NCBI GenBank assembly: GCA_035222895.1
Contig: JAVYIG010007482.1
Span: forward strand, 1 to 64,000
Direction of reading: 5' to 3'
DNA: 64,000 nucleotides
From: Strongylocentrotus droebachiensis
Lineage: Eukaryota > Echinodermata > Echinoidea > Camarodonta > Strongylocentrotidae
Shown here piece after piece: positions 1 through 13,000 of the stretch (the stretch's first letter is position 1; each line of letters starts with the position of its first letter). Made by a program: the position numbers and the translations under genes. The notes under the pieces were generated by a model. It worked only from the letters and a program-made list of their open reading frames with translations. It was not told the DNA's origin and did no database searches.

Positions 1-840
1 CTCATAAACGAGGATATCCTCATAAACGGGGACAAAATGCGTCCTCATAAACAAGGATCGTCTGCATTTTCGTGGACGTTTTTTTTCATCGGCGCTCTGC
101 AGGTTTCGGGTTACCGATCCGCCCGCTGGCAATGCCAAATTTGGATTCCCCAGGGGAAAATAACCCTAGTTGACCGTCTACTTTTATTGGTTGTCCGTCT
201 TCCCAAGGATTTATTGCTCATAATAGGCCCGTCTTCACTATCTCGAGATTGCCAAATATCCAGCTATTTGAACTATCCCGATCGCAAACTATCCAGCTAA
301 TTTGCGTCTTCATTAGACCGAAGTAGCAAATTAGCTGGATAGTTGGTCGGGATAATATCCCAAGATATCTTGGGATAGTTTGCAAAATATCCTTTTTATT
401 GGCAAAATATCCAGCTATTTGTCCCGTGCGTCTTCACTAGACCGAAGATTCGCAATACACGCTAACGCTGAGCAAAATATCTCGAACTAATTTCTCAAGG
501 TCGAGTTTTGAGGTCGAATCTCGAGATAGTGAGGTCGAATCTCGAGATAGTGAAGACGCGATTTGTTACTTCGGGATTATTTCCCAAATAGCGGGCTATT
601 TGGCAATCTCGAGATGATGAAGACGCGCCTTCTGTGAAGGTCTCTGTACAAAGTCAATGTAAAATGTATCAAGAAAATCATCCCGGAATCCGTTTTTTTG
701 CATCGCCAATGTGCCGATCAAAAATATGGAACATCTGCTTTTTTGCAGACGATCCTTGTTTTTGAGGACGCATTGGTCTGCGTTTACAAAGACGATCTCC
801 GTTTATGAAGACGATCCTTATTCTCGGACCAGCGCCCCTA
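1..840. mobile_element. Palindromic (foldback-like) DNA element, cut by the window edge
   Basis: The motif GCGTCCTCATAAACAAGG at 39-56 returns inverted with one mismatch at 754-771, and the surrounding GATCGTCT and CATAAACG words also recur inverted between 740 and 830. The middle (230-640) is itself built of repeated and inverted short words such as CTCGAGATAG and ATCCAGCTATTTG. No coding capacity is visible, so this reads as a non-autonomous inverted-repeat element. Its left end may lie outside the window. Family not recognised. Confidence 0.6.
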
Positions 841-930
841 CTGACCACTGTCACCACACTTAACAAAATACTATTCAAGGTTCATACCAAATTGTTTAAT
901 ATGGCTTGACTATTCTCTCCTTGCATGTAG

Positions 931-1080
931 AACTTCAGTCTCCGTCAGATGATTCCATTGCAACATTGGGGGTGGATCAGCCTGAGGAGCAGGGAGGGGT
1001 GACAGAAGCTACGGCAGATCAAGCAATGGAACCTGATAACTATGAAGACATAGCCAAACATAATATCATTCAAGTTGGAG
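931..1080 (+). CDS. ARHGAP1: ARHGAP1 exon A (first exon in window): acidic N-terminal region
   Basis: The acceptor follows the pyrimidine-rich TATTCTCTCCTTGCATGTAG and the donor is G|GTAGGT at 1081. The exon gives an acidic 49-residue stretch ending in YEDIAKHNIIQVGG, which matches the start of the BCH domain of ARHGAP1. It ends with one base of a split codon, completed by exon B. The frame is open across the acceptor, so the start codon lies upstream; the ATG at 1026 is an internal methionine. An alternative acceptor eight bases downstream (CTTCAG) would also keep a frame. Confidence 0.85.
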
Positions 1081-4000
1081 GTAGGTCTTCTGGGTTTCTC
1101 TAACCAGCTTAAAAGGAAAATGTCATGTCAGAGTGGCTTGTATACATGTAATTGGGTCTGTATTCAATTCAATACTTCAGTTTGAAATTTGAGTATCTTA
1201 TTTTTATTTAGTCTTCAGCTTAGATAAATACTTGGCAAAATTTTTGACTTACGAATTGAATACCGGCCCTACTGACCTGAATGAAATGGATATATAGCAT
1301 TGGTTCATTGGTCATTGGTAGACCAGGGGTCTCATAACCGGGAGGTCCCTGGTTCAAAACCAAGTTGATGTGCTAGTGTGCTTTGGTAAGGCATTAATCC
1401 TCATTACCAGGTCCCTCGGAGAGGACTTAAAGCTGTCTGTCCCCTGGTTGCTTAACTTTACAAACATACACATGCTTTCTTAGCAGTTGGGTACACCAAA
1501 CCATCAAACCAATGCTGTCACCTTGGATAACTTTTCAGAATGCAGAAAACCAACATTATGTACATGTATAGGTAGGGTGTCTGAACGATTTTTCAATTTT
1601 CAATTTGGGATCGTTTTTCACCATTTTTGTTTGATATTTGAATAAAAAATGTTATCAGAATAATACATTTCAAATTTCAAGTCTCACCGATGTTTCTATC
1701 AAAAGTTACAGCCCCTCCAAAACGCTGGTATATTCATATCATTTTGGTCAAAATCGACGAAAAAGACGTCCACGCAGAGTGATGTTGTTTTGCTAAATTT
1801 AGCCAAACAGCTGTATCGCGCGATATGCAAGCGTATGCATATCGTACGCATGCTGCTAAGCCAATCCGCGACTTGCAGCTTGAGCTACGCTGTCTCCGCG
1901 ACATGTGCCATTGACTAGTATGGTTAGCGTTCGTCGCACAATACACCAGGGTTCTTGTTAATAGCCGGCAACCGGCTATTTTTTCCGGCTGTAAAGGCAA
2001 TCGTAGCCGGCTGTCGGCACCATAAAAAAAAAAAAAAAAATCGTAGCCGACAGAGACTGATGGACTAGAAGTTGAAACCCACAGTGCTGCAGCTCAGAAT
2101 GATGACAAGCCGACGACAGTCACCAGGCAAAGTGAAGAAGGTGCCAGTGGGCAAGATGAAGCTGAAGACCAGGAGGTGAAGTCCACCCTTGACATCCTAG
2201 GTCTGGATGAGGATCTTCTTAGCCAGTCCTCAGATTCAGAAATGGAATGATCATTCACTATGTAATTATTGCAAAAAGTTTCAGCCTCAGGTACATGAAT
2301 ATTAAACATGTGTCACATTACATTTCAATATGCGAGAAAAGTTTAATACATTCTGATTGAATTGACAAGATTTTTCCTTCTAAGGTCTCTAGAATCTGAA
2401 TGGGAGATCTTGAAATGCTAGGGGCTTGCCTTCAGGGGAGACTCCCCTCCAGACTGAGGCACTGCACCTGGACCCTGCTGGGGGCGTAACACCCCCAGAC
2501 CCCTGTGACAGCTGTCACATACCTGCAAACCATTTACCAATCCAATTTTGTCATATTTTTTTTATGTGTGTTCCAATTTTTTTAATTTTTTATCGCAAAC
2601 GATTTTCTTCACTGACAAGGTCCTGTAAACGTCAGTTAACCGTTTTTGCCCAGGACTACCTTGTATCATTATCATGTAATTCAAAATTGTAGATTCATCA
2701 CAAATATGATTGATTTATCAGAAACAATAATGGAGCATTTTCATTTCATATTGTATATCATATGAAAAGTAAGTTATTCAGCCAAAATATTCATGATCTT
2801 TATCATTAAACTATGGCTCATACAGTGTGGTCATATCTTCAAAAATAAGGCTAAGATAGCACCAGAGAGCATCTAAAACCCTAAAGCTTCCTGGACCCCG
2901 GCCGCAAGGGACTTCGCGCTTCGCGCTCGTGATGTGCGCTTCGCGCACATGGTGATGGTGATGTGCGCTACGCGCACAGAGATTTTTCTTTTGCAATTTT
3001 AGTAGCCTCCTGTAAATCATAAATAGCCTGCTATCAGAAAAATTAACAAGAACCCTGAATACACCCGGAAGTGAATGCACGTTATAGTCAATGGCAATAT
3101 CGCGGAGATGTCTCCGCGATATTGCCATTGACTATAACGTGTATTCACTTCCGGGTTCTATGCCGGGAATGGCCACCCATACTTTCTTTCACTAAATGTG
3201 TAATTGAATTTGGGGTTTCGTTCGTACGCGGAGATGTTACGCGATGTAACCATGGTTTGGACTGAGCGGAGCGCACGCCTCCTTATTAGCTGATCCACCA
3301 AATAGCGAGAAGGGTATTTTTAAACTGTTATCAGTTGTGATCCCTGGGGGCTAGCGAAAATATAAGCACATAGAATTGTTCCTTAGGACTGGGACTACTT
3401 ATCGATCGGGGCGTCATATCTCAAAAGTGACAAACCTCAGAGTTAGCCAGGACACAATGTTTCAATTGCTGTTTTGACCAAGATATTTTTAGAATTTCGG
3501 GGGCTACGCCCCTTTAGAAATATTGGAATTCGCCTGCTCTTTCATATGACACCTCATTTATTGAGTATCACCTTCAGGATCACAACAGATATTGCGAATT
3601 GAAAAAAAAAAATTGAAATTTTTTTTTTGCATGGTCGCGCAATGCACGTAGACTGCATAGGGATGCGTGTAATCTCTATGGGAAGAATTTTAGCACACAA
3701 CATCGGGTGCGCGATCAGACACCCTAGTATAGGCCTTTGCTTTCCTTCTGTTATCTCATGCAAAATTGAAATATTCTTAATTTTGTTCCTGTTCTTTCAT
3801 TTCAGCTTTTGCTGATCTGTCTGCATTCACCTGTTTTGTAATTGAGATTTATTTTGAAACGATCGGGAGAGTAAGTAGTATTATGTCAGTTGACAATTGG
3901 GAAGTTTTTTGAAGAGGTGTCGTAGTCCAGTGCACTTGACTTGAAATGCAAAGGTCAAGGGTTCGATCCCAGACAAGGCACTAAGTTCTTTGGCAAGGCA

Positions 4001-7000
4001 TTAATCTATATTTACCACTCCATACCCAGGAGAGAAATGGGAAACTGGTAGGATGACAAAAGTATTTGTGTTATCAATTGCCATATACCCCACTGTGGCC
4101 ATCTGGTTGAAATACTCCCCAGAGTCCCCAGGGAGTGGAGATGGTGCACATTGTGCATGAATGAATCTGATGACCATGGGCAATAGTATCTGTAAAGTGC
4201 TTATGCAGGCGTCAATTTGGAGCATGGACCCACACTCCTCAAGTCATCGCCTTTTTTCACCTGAGCCAATTATTTATAACGTCAGGATTTCATCACCACT
4301 TCATTTGCTTTACAAAAAACATAGGCAAAGTATCACTCAATCGGCAAATGTGTTAGTCCAGGTTTCATCTTTGAGCTACATGTATTTCCATAGGTGAAGC
4401 TTGTATGTATAGCATGGAGTGTAGGCATGGCGTAGTGTTTACGGAAGTACTGCAGACTGTGCAGAGGTAGTATCATTCGCGAAAGCAAAGACTTGCGAAA
4501 ATGTCTCTTAGCCTGCCATTCGCGAAAAAATATCTGTACGCGAAAATAACAGCTTACCGTATACAGTAGTTGTTGAAACGCCACGACTTTGACATATTTT
4601 CGACGCAACCGATGTAGTATCAGCAGAAAACACAAATTACTCGCAAAGCTTCACACCTTTTATCAACTTTATTGGAAAGCTTCACCCAATTATTTAAACA
4701 GAACGTTAAGACTACATCAACAAATGTATTGACGGTCTTGAGCTGAAGCTTCGGCATCGAGTCAACGTTGATATTTAGCAATCTCTGAAGAGGGTGGGTC
4801 TGGGCTTCAAATTGATGCCTGCATTAGAGGCGGTATTTGTATTAAATACTATATGAATCCAGATTATAAATTTCATAATTAATTATCCTTTTTTGTGTGT
4901 GCTAAATGTAGGAGACGATAGCGCAGGGAGAAAGCTGATCTTTATCAATTGCAGCCGATTTCCTCCCAGCAAGTCTTACAACCAGATGAGATTACTTGGG
5001 TGAGTGCATTGGTTATGTTCATACGGTACCGTCCTACTTTTAAACTTTAAAGAATGATCCACTGAGAACAACGGGGGTTCTCACCCTTTCCTTTGTGGAG
5101 TAATCAGTGAAAAAAATACACAGGGGTTTAGGGCGAAATAGCCCCCGAAATGCCCAAAAGAGCCCTTCGAAAATCAGAAAAGAGCCTACTTAAATTAGCA
5201 TAGAGTTCAATGCAAAACAAATTTTAGAATGTTATTTTCATGCAGGCAAGGTTGAAAAGTAGCCCCCGAAAAACAAATATTTATTTTTTTCCCTGGGAGC
5301 AATGTTCGATTGAAAATACCTAGTCTGTTCCTAACAGTATACAGTGACATCACGGAAGGAAGAGTTGAACGAAATGTCAAACGTCAGCCTTCAAGCCAGT
5401 TTGATAATTCAAGTGTACACATGTGTACCGGTATCCTTTATAATCCATATCCTTTGTTCGTGTCTCTTAAGATCAAGATAGTTATTTAAAGTTCCTTAAT
5501 TAAATTACATTAGATTAAGTTCTGCCATCGCCCGATTGCTGCGATTGGCCGTCTCATTAACAAGGGCCAGGTCTTCATCTGTGCAACCCGTTCGCCGCAC
5601 TGCAAGATGTGGTCCATCGTCTGAGTCTCTCAGCAGTCGCGGAGAGTATCTTCTTCATAGCCCCATCTTGCCATGTTGGCCTTACACCGACCCATTCTCG
5701 TCCATATAAACATGCCTGACAGCATACCCTGGGAAAAGTCATTTTTATTACTAGTGATTTATGTTACTAGGAAATTCATTTTGTGACATACATGTACACT
5801 GTACTATTGATTTGCATGCGTAGGACTCCTGTTTGTGAGAACATTTACTTTCTGTGTAGAAAAGTTTGCAAGTTGCCCACTCAATGGCTGATTTATCATT
5901 TATAACCATGACAACAGGTACATGAAGGACACCTTAAATAAGTATGTGGAGAATGACTATAGCCTGGTGATCTTCCAGTATGGTTTGACCAGACAGAACA
6001 GGCCCTCATGGAAATTCTTGGTTGAGGCATACAAAAATCTGGAGAGAAAGTAAGTGCATTGAAAATCATTTTGTTTTGATTGTACAGTGTAGTCAACACT
6101 ATGAGCATGGGCACACAAATTTAAGGGGAAGTCCAACCTGATATTAAAGTGAACTGGTAACATTGTTGAAGGTTGATGAAAAAAATGTATAATTTTTGTA
6201 TGAAATGTTACTAGTTAAAGATAAACTTGAGTTCTGGTAAAAAAAGAAAATGAATTCTCACAGAATCTAACAAAACTTACACTGAATGTTCAAGATTACA
6301 AATAAATGTCATGTGCCAAACAATTTTGGAAGAAAATTATACTGGCTGAGAAATGAGCATAGAAAGATAAGGAAATCAGGGTAGTACTAGCCCCGACAGC
6401 ATGTGTGTTGTCCCATATACATCTTTCTGTGTAAGTGATTGTTACTTTACTAAGACTCTGCCAAATTTATGATGATTTTGATGACTCCAGAACCTTGCAT
6501 TACACACCATTACTTACATGCTATATGATCAACTTTTCTGATCCATTCCACACCTTTTCTTTCACAATGCAATCGCATTACCAGAACTCAAGTTTATCTT
6601 TAAACTTCTTCTATTGTACTAACCCTCTATTAAACTCGCAAAAAATCCTGAAAAAATTCTTGAATCAAAAAGATATTTATGGGTTTTAATGTGTAACCCC
6701 CTCTAACTGTAAATTCTCCCAATCATTTTTTGAATTTTTCCCACCGTTTTTTCCATGAAAATAAGACATAAAACAGGCTTTTAAAATGTTTCAACCTTAA
6801 ATGTTTTGAATGGTATGGAGCCAATTCATTGCTTTGTGACGATTTACATTCATCTAAAATTTGATAAAATTATAATAATATAGTTGGGAGAATTTAGGAA
6901 TCGATCAGATCATTTTTTACAAATTTTTATCATTAATAATGGTCTGTTTTCACTCAAACTTTTAGATTATCTTTAATTGTACATGTACATGTAGCATTGA

Positions 7001-10000
7001 AGTCGTTACCTTGGCACTCTCATCTGAACAATTAAGTTGATCAGATCATTTGTTACCAATTGTTATCATTAATAATGGTCTGTTTTCATTCAAAGTTTTA
7101 GATTATCTTTAATTGTACATCTAGCATTGAAGTCATTACCTTAGCACCTTTTTTTTTTTTTTTTAACTCTTTGAAGTTGAAATTGATCATACAAAAATGC
7201 GTTTCTCAGTGACCTATACTCTCCCACTTGCTTTATACTCAAAATTTGAAAAAATATTTACCGGTACTCTAAAGAAAACTTTAAAGGATAGATGTATCCT
7301 AACTTTAATAATTGGAAATATGATTTTACAAAACACAGTATGATACAAAGATGTTCCTTCAGGACCTTCACCAATAAATAAAATAGAAATTTATGACAAA
7401 TTTAAGCAAATTGAAATTAAGAGATGACTACAATTATAGAAACATGTGTACGTGTACATTGTACATCATGGAGTTCCTAGTTTGTGTCTCGTTGAACACT
7501 TCAAAAATACAAATAACTTTCTCATTTTGTATTCAACTTGCTCAAACTTTTTGCTTATAATATATGTGTCGCTGTAAAAAAAAATTCAGCTTCTTTAAAA
7601 ATTATAAAAATATCAGGATGGACTTTCTCTAATAAAAAATAAAAAAAATCATAAATGGTTTAAGGTGAAATTTGACGATGTAAGTTACATGTAGTTCTCG
7701 TCTAGCCCACCTGCTAGACAAGTACATGTCAAAGACTAATTTGTTATTGATTTGTGTATTTTATTGAATTTATTTATTTATTTATAGTTATCTATTGATT
7801 TGTTTAGTAATTAGTTTGACATGTATTTTTCTTATTCATTTATGAATTATTTATTTATTTATTTTAATATTTTTGCTTTCAACTCTAGTTGTGTGTTTAT
7901 TTGTTGTATTTATTTAATTTTTTAAATACTTGATTAGGCTCTACACTCTTTTTTTTCTTCAAAAACTTGATTTTGATTAGATTTGAAAATCAACACTTGC
8001 ATCCAAAGAGTTTCAGATGATGAAAATCAAGCTTTTTTTCTTCTGTGGTACATGTAATTACCTTCAATGTTAATGCTCTAAAGCTGTTTATTACATGTAC
8101 ATGTAAGTAACAGTAAATTTTCAACTCAGATGAATTTTGTCCCTCGAGAGTATTTCATAAAACATACATGTATGTTTTGTATCTCTACTAGTCTTGCCGA
8201 TACAAGGTAAAAGTACACTCTTCCTTTTCTTAAACAAAGAAATAAATAGACTTTGCCTTTTTTTTTCTAATTTGGGAGAGTTCTTGGAGTATGTCTAATA
8301 TTTTGCTTGATTTTGATTTGTTTGCCATCCATGTGGTAGAGTTTATGTTGGGTTTTAGATATTGGCAGCTTTGTGTGTTCAGCAAAATAGGAGAATGGTC
8401 AGATGAGCAAATCAAACATATTTATATTGCAGAAAAACCAATTTGAAAAACCCTTTGTTTTTTTAAAACTACATGTACTGTACCATTTACACTACTTAAA
8501 AAAAACCATTAAGAAATTGAACAAATTGAACATATTTATATTGCAGAAAAACCCATTTGAAAAACCCTTTTTTTTTTTTTTACTACATGTACTGTAGGCC
8601 TACCATTTACACTACTGGAAAAAACCCATTAAGAAATTGTGAGTGTTTGATAATTCAGGGGGGTGTTTCACAAAACTTGTCATCAGTGACAAATGACAGT
8701 TGTTGTTATAAGCTACTGAAATCCTTGCTTCTGATTGGTTATCAGCAGATTTGTCACTGATATTTGTCATTTGTCATTGAAAAAAGGCTTTGTGAAACAG
8801 GTCTTTGGGTGAGTCGTGCTGCTCTGCATGCATTAGCACAGAAACAAGGAGAATTACATGACTAAAAACTGATATAGTTGACCAGTGTTTTGAGTGCGAG
8901 CTTTTCCGCTGTAAAAACGGGTGGAGTTTCGGCCGGCTGTTAAGAAAACCACACTCCAGAAGTGTTTATGGATGGTTGCATCGCAAATTCCATCAAAATT
9001 CCGGGGGGGGGGGGGGGGGGGGGGGGGGAGGGGGGCATTTCACAAAACTTGTCATCAGTGACAAATGACAGTTTTTGTTATAAGCTACTGAAATCCTCGC
9101 TTCTGATTGGTTATCAGCAGATTTGTCACTGATTTTTGTAATTTGTCATTGCAAAAAGGCTTTGTGAAACGGGTCCCTGAATGTGAAAAAAGGGTGTTTT
9201 AGCTTGCTGTGTAAATGCAGCTTTAGACAAAATATCAATATAAATTTTTTTTAAGAATGCAAAATTTTCATACAAAAAAATTTGAGAACGAAAAGAAATA
9301 GCAAATGTGAATTTAAATAGCTACAATCTACTTGTAGTCTACGATCATTGGTTAGTATTGATACATAACTAAAGTTTGAAATAGATGTGACATATAAATA
9401 TGTAAATGTTTTCAAAAAACCAAAACATCTGGAGATATTTTATGCTTGAGTGAACCAAAGCCGCTTTTGTGAAAGAATGCAAAGTCCACACTTTTCAAGG
9501 ATTGCTTTTGTTCAATTTGTGATCATCAAAAGATAATTTATGAAAGAACAGGTTTAGTTCTTTGAATACATGTATATTTTGAGGAAGGTTTTGATTTGGT
9601 AACCCTAACCTACCCAAGACAGGTTTGATTATAGGATGTACGAGTTCAGTTCAGTAACTTCAGTTTAGTTCAGTTTTATATTTCATTTCCAACAGAACAA
9701 TAATTTCGACAAGAAATCATTTATACAATTCAACATTCAATAATATAATACATTTACATAGTTCAAAGTTATGAAATAGAAAGTATACATAAATATCCAG
9801 CATTTTTTTTTTTTTAAAGTTTTGTTAAGATAAACTTGTGGAAAGCAGAGCTTTAAAAATGTGGATATATTTTTTTTTTCTTCAATGAATTCGAACATTA
9901 AAAAAATACTGCTAAAATTATCTATTTCTGATTTTTGTTTTTAAAGAAGAAAAACACAGGCGGCCATCTTGAAAATTAGCCAGACTGTGAAGAAAAATGT

Positions 10001-13000
10001 ACAGAGCGACCATTTTTAGAAAAAAAAGGAAAGAAAAAAGGGCCTCCTCCTTCCTATTTTTCAAAGAGGCAGGACGCTAAACATGATTGGTTTTTATTTG
10101 GCCTAAACGGTATTCAGACCAGATGGTAACTATACGATGTTATGATAAGACCATATTATGATAAGACCATATTAGAAGAAATTGCTATTGAACCAAATGA
10201 AATCAACTAGATCAAGACAAACTGAGTTATGGATGAAATGATTCTTGGACCAAATTGGTATTGGACTAAATGGGTTTAGACCATTTGATTTAATACAAAA
10301 TGGCAATTGGACCAACGCGGTAATGGACCAAGTGGCAATTAGATCGAATAGCAAAATGGACATTGGCCCTACTACATATAGATATCAGTCCAAGTGATGC
10401 TTGGATGAAATGAAGATTGGACCAACTGGGTGTTTATATGGGCCAGTCTTTTGGAAACCTGTCTTGGGTGCAGTGTAGCCTGTGTAGGTCTCGTGTACAT
10501 GTAGGTTATTGTGGTGTAACAGTTAACACAGGTCAATCGATGTATAGGTTTATTATAGAATTATCTTTGGTTTTGATAGTCTTTTTAAAATCTCATTTGT
10601 TGTTGTTAAGAAGTATAAACTGGAGATCGAGAAGCTACTTCAGAATGTAAATATACAGTGCTTCCCAGAAAAAACGAAACCGAGAATTATCGATGATTTA
10701 TCATAACTTAGTCACATTTATAATTAATAAATGCATGAAATATGCATCATATGAGTTGCATCACATGAAAGAGGAGGATCTAAGCTTTCCAAATATGTGT
10801 CATTTATCAATTATAATTGTGATTAAGTTATGATAAAACCTTGATAAATCTCGGTTTCGTTTTTTCTGGGACGCACTTTATAGTTTATTTGATGTGCAGT
10901 CGGGGTTTGATCATGGTCCCCTCTCTTGTGCTGGTATCATGTTGTGTACATGCTTTGCATCGGTGGCTATGACAGACAGGTGGATGATACTATATTTTTC
11001 TGGCATCACAGCTTTCATTAGTATAACTTTTTCATCACAGTTTTCACCATACAAAAAATTGCTATTTGTTATGTGACTTTAATTGTGAGGTGCCCTTGCG
11101 TGCGACTTGATGGTTAAAACATACAGCAATTTCATACTGTGGTCTTCATACGATGTGTACCTGGGGCCCTGTCTTATAAACAGTTGCGATTAATCGTAAG
11201 TCATTTGGGATTGATATCAATAGCAACTATGTACACAAGAAATTGTTGTTTTCCTACAAGCATACACATAATAGCAGTCGGGTAAAAAAAAAATCATTAG
11301 TTTCATATTCACATTTACATCTTCATACCTGTACACATGCTTTCTTAACAGCCAGGTAAAAAAAAAATCATTCAAATTACAGACATGCATACATGTACAT
11401 GTACTTTACATGTACTTCAAGAATACTTTCGGCCATATTTGGATGCAAAGGGATGACAAAACTCACCTACATGTACGCTTCATTTGACCCTCATGCGTCA
11501 AATTCACTTTTGTACACGTTATAACAACCCCCATGCATCAAATTCACATTTGTACACGTTAACGTGCAGAAAAGATCAGTTGCAAAATAATTATTCTCCA
11601 CATGAATTAGCAATTTGTGAATGCATTGCATATTTATGCATACATACATTTATATATTTTTTCAAGTTCAAGTTCAATTTAATGTAGTTCCAATAAAAGC
11701 ATAATTATATACAAATCAGAAATACAACACAAATTCAAATCATTATACATACATGGAATCAAGGGTACCATAAAAGACCAAGCAGGGGGGCGTGTCACAA
11801 AACTTGTCATCAGCAACAAATGACAGTTTTTGTTAAAAGCTACTAAAATACTTGCTTCTGATTGGTTATCAGCGGATTTGTCACTGATTTTGTCATTTGT
11901 CATTGAAAAAAGGCTTTGTGAAACAGGTCCCAGGCCTTGTCAAGAAAGTCCCCTTATGAAAAAAAGAGTTGAAATTGGTCAAAAGCAAGAGGAGAGTACA
12001 ATATATGTGACCCTGCACCACAAAACCACCAAAAAGTCGCAAAAAATTATTTTCCTGATTTCATCTGATTATGAAAGAAGAAGTTCTCCTCATTAAAATG
12101 GTATATTACTTGTCCAAATTGAAGCTTCCTAACCCTTTCAATTTAGTGAATGAAAAGAGCTGGTGAGGGAGGTTACTGGTATTAAATTGTGAGAAAGAGA
12201 GCTTTAAAGTTTGGGGCTATTCACGGAGAATATAAGACGAACGCAAATCTGGAACTCGGATGTGAAAGCGGATACAAACAAAATGGCGCGCCGCACTGAT
12301 TGCTATAACGGACCAATCACAGCCCGCGTAGCACGACCCGTTAGCAACGACCGACCATTTCCGGACTACGATAATTTCGCTCGGGAAAAGTGATCAAATT
12401 TTGGAAGAGACCGAAGGCTGTGCGAAAAAAACTGGTCTAGAAAAACCGTTTAAAACACATCTTCTACTATGTTTTAGACTTCCAAATTTTGATACTAGGT
12501 ACAGAAAAGACCACTCTTTCAGAAAATGCAAAAAAACAAAAATCTATTTTTTTCACCTAAATTGACATTTTAGCTGATTACGGAGAATCGCTGGTTGCGA
12601 CTTTTTGTTGGTTTTGTGGTGCCGGGTCACATATTTAAACTTTATTATAAAATAACATATGTAACCTGAAGCTGATTTATGCACCCTTTTGTATCTTTTA
12701 TGTTTGTAGGTACAAGAAGAACTTGAAAGCCTTGTACATTGTGCATCCGTCTCAGATTGTTAAGATGATTTGGGGCATTTTCCGCCACATCGTCAGTGTG
12801 AAATTCAGTCGCAAGGTTACATACATCCACTTCCTGTCAGAGCTTGGGGAAACGATTGATATGAAGAAAGTTGAGATTCCTGCAGTTATCCAAAGGTATT
12901 TATGTCAACATTGGAGATCAAATATATACCGGTAGACCCAGAGCCACTTCATGTCGAGGTGCTTTGTCAGGTGCTGTATAAAACACTCGACTGAAGATGC

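Larger units (their letters stand above)
1937..3065. mobile_element. Region bounded by inverted repeats around an acidic open frame
   Basis: The words CAGGGTTCTTGTTAAT (about 1949-1964) and ATTAACAAGAACCCTG (about 3041-3056) are inverted copies, with AGCCGG/AGCCTGCT-rich sequence just inside each. The interval holds a poly-A run (2024-2040), the open frame at 2047-2250 and GC-rich direct repeats of GTGCGC at 2930-2980. It may be one composite element or two inverted copies of a short element. Confidence 0.5.

Noticed and set aside
1026-1080. ATG at 1026 as the ARHGAP1 start codon
   Set aside because: The frame is open upstream to a good acceptor at 930, and the family has a longer N-terminus.
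2094-2309. Minus-strand 71-codon frame
   Set aside because: It is the antisense of the acidic + strand frame, which looks more protein-like.
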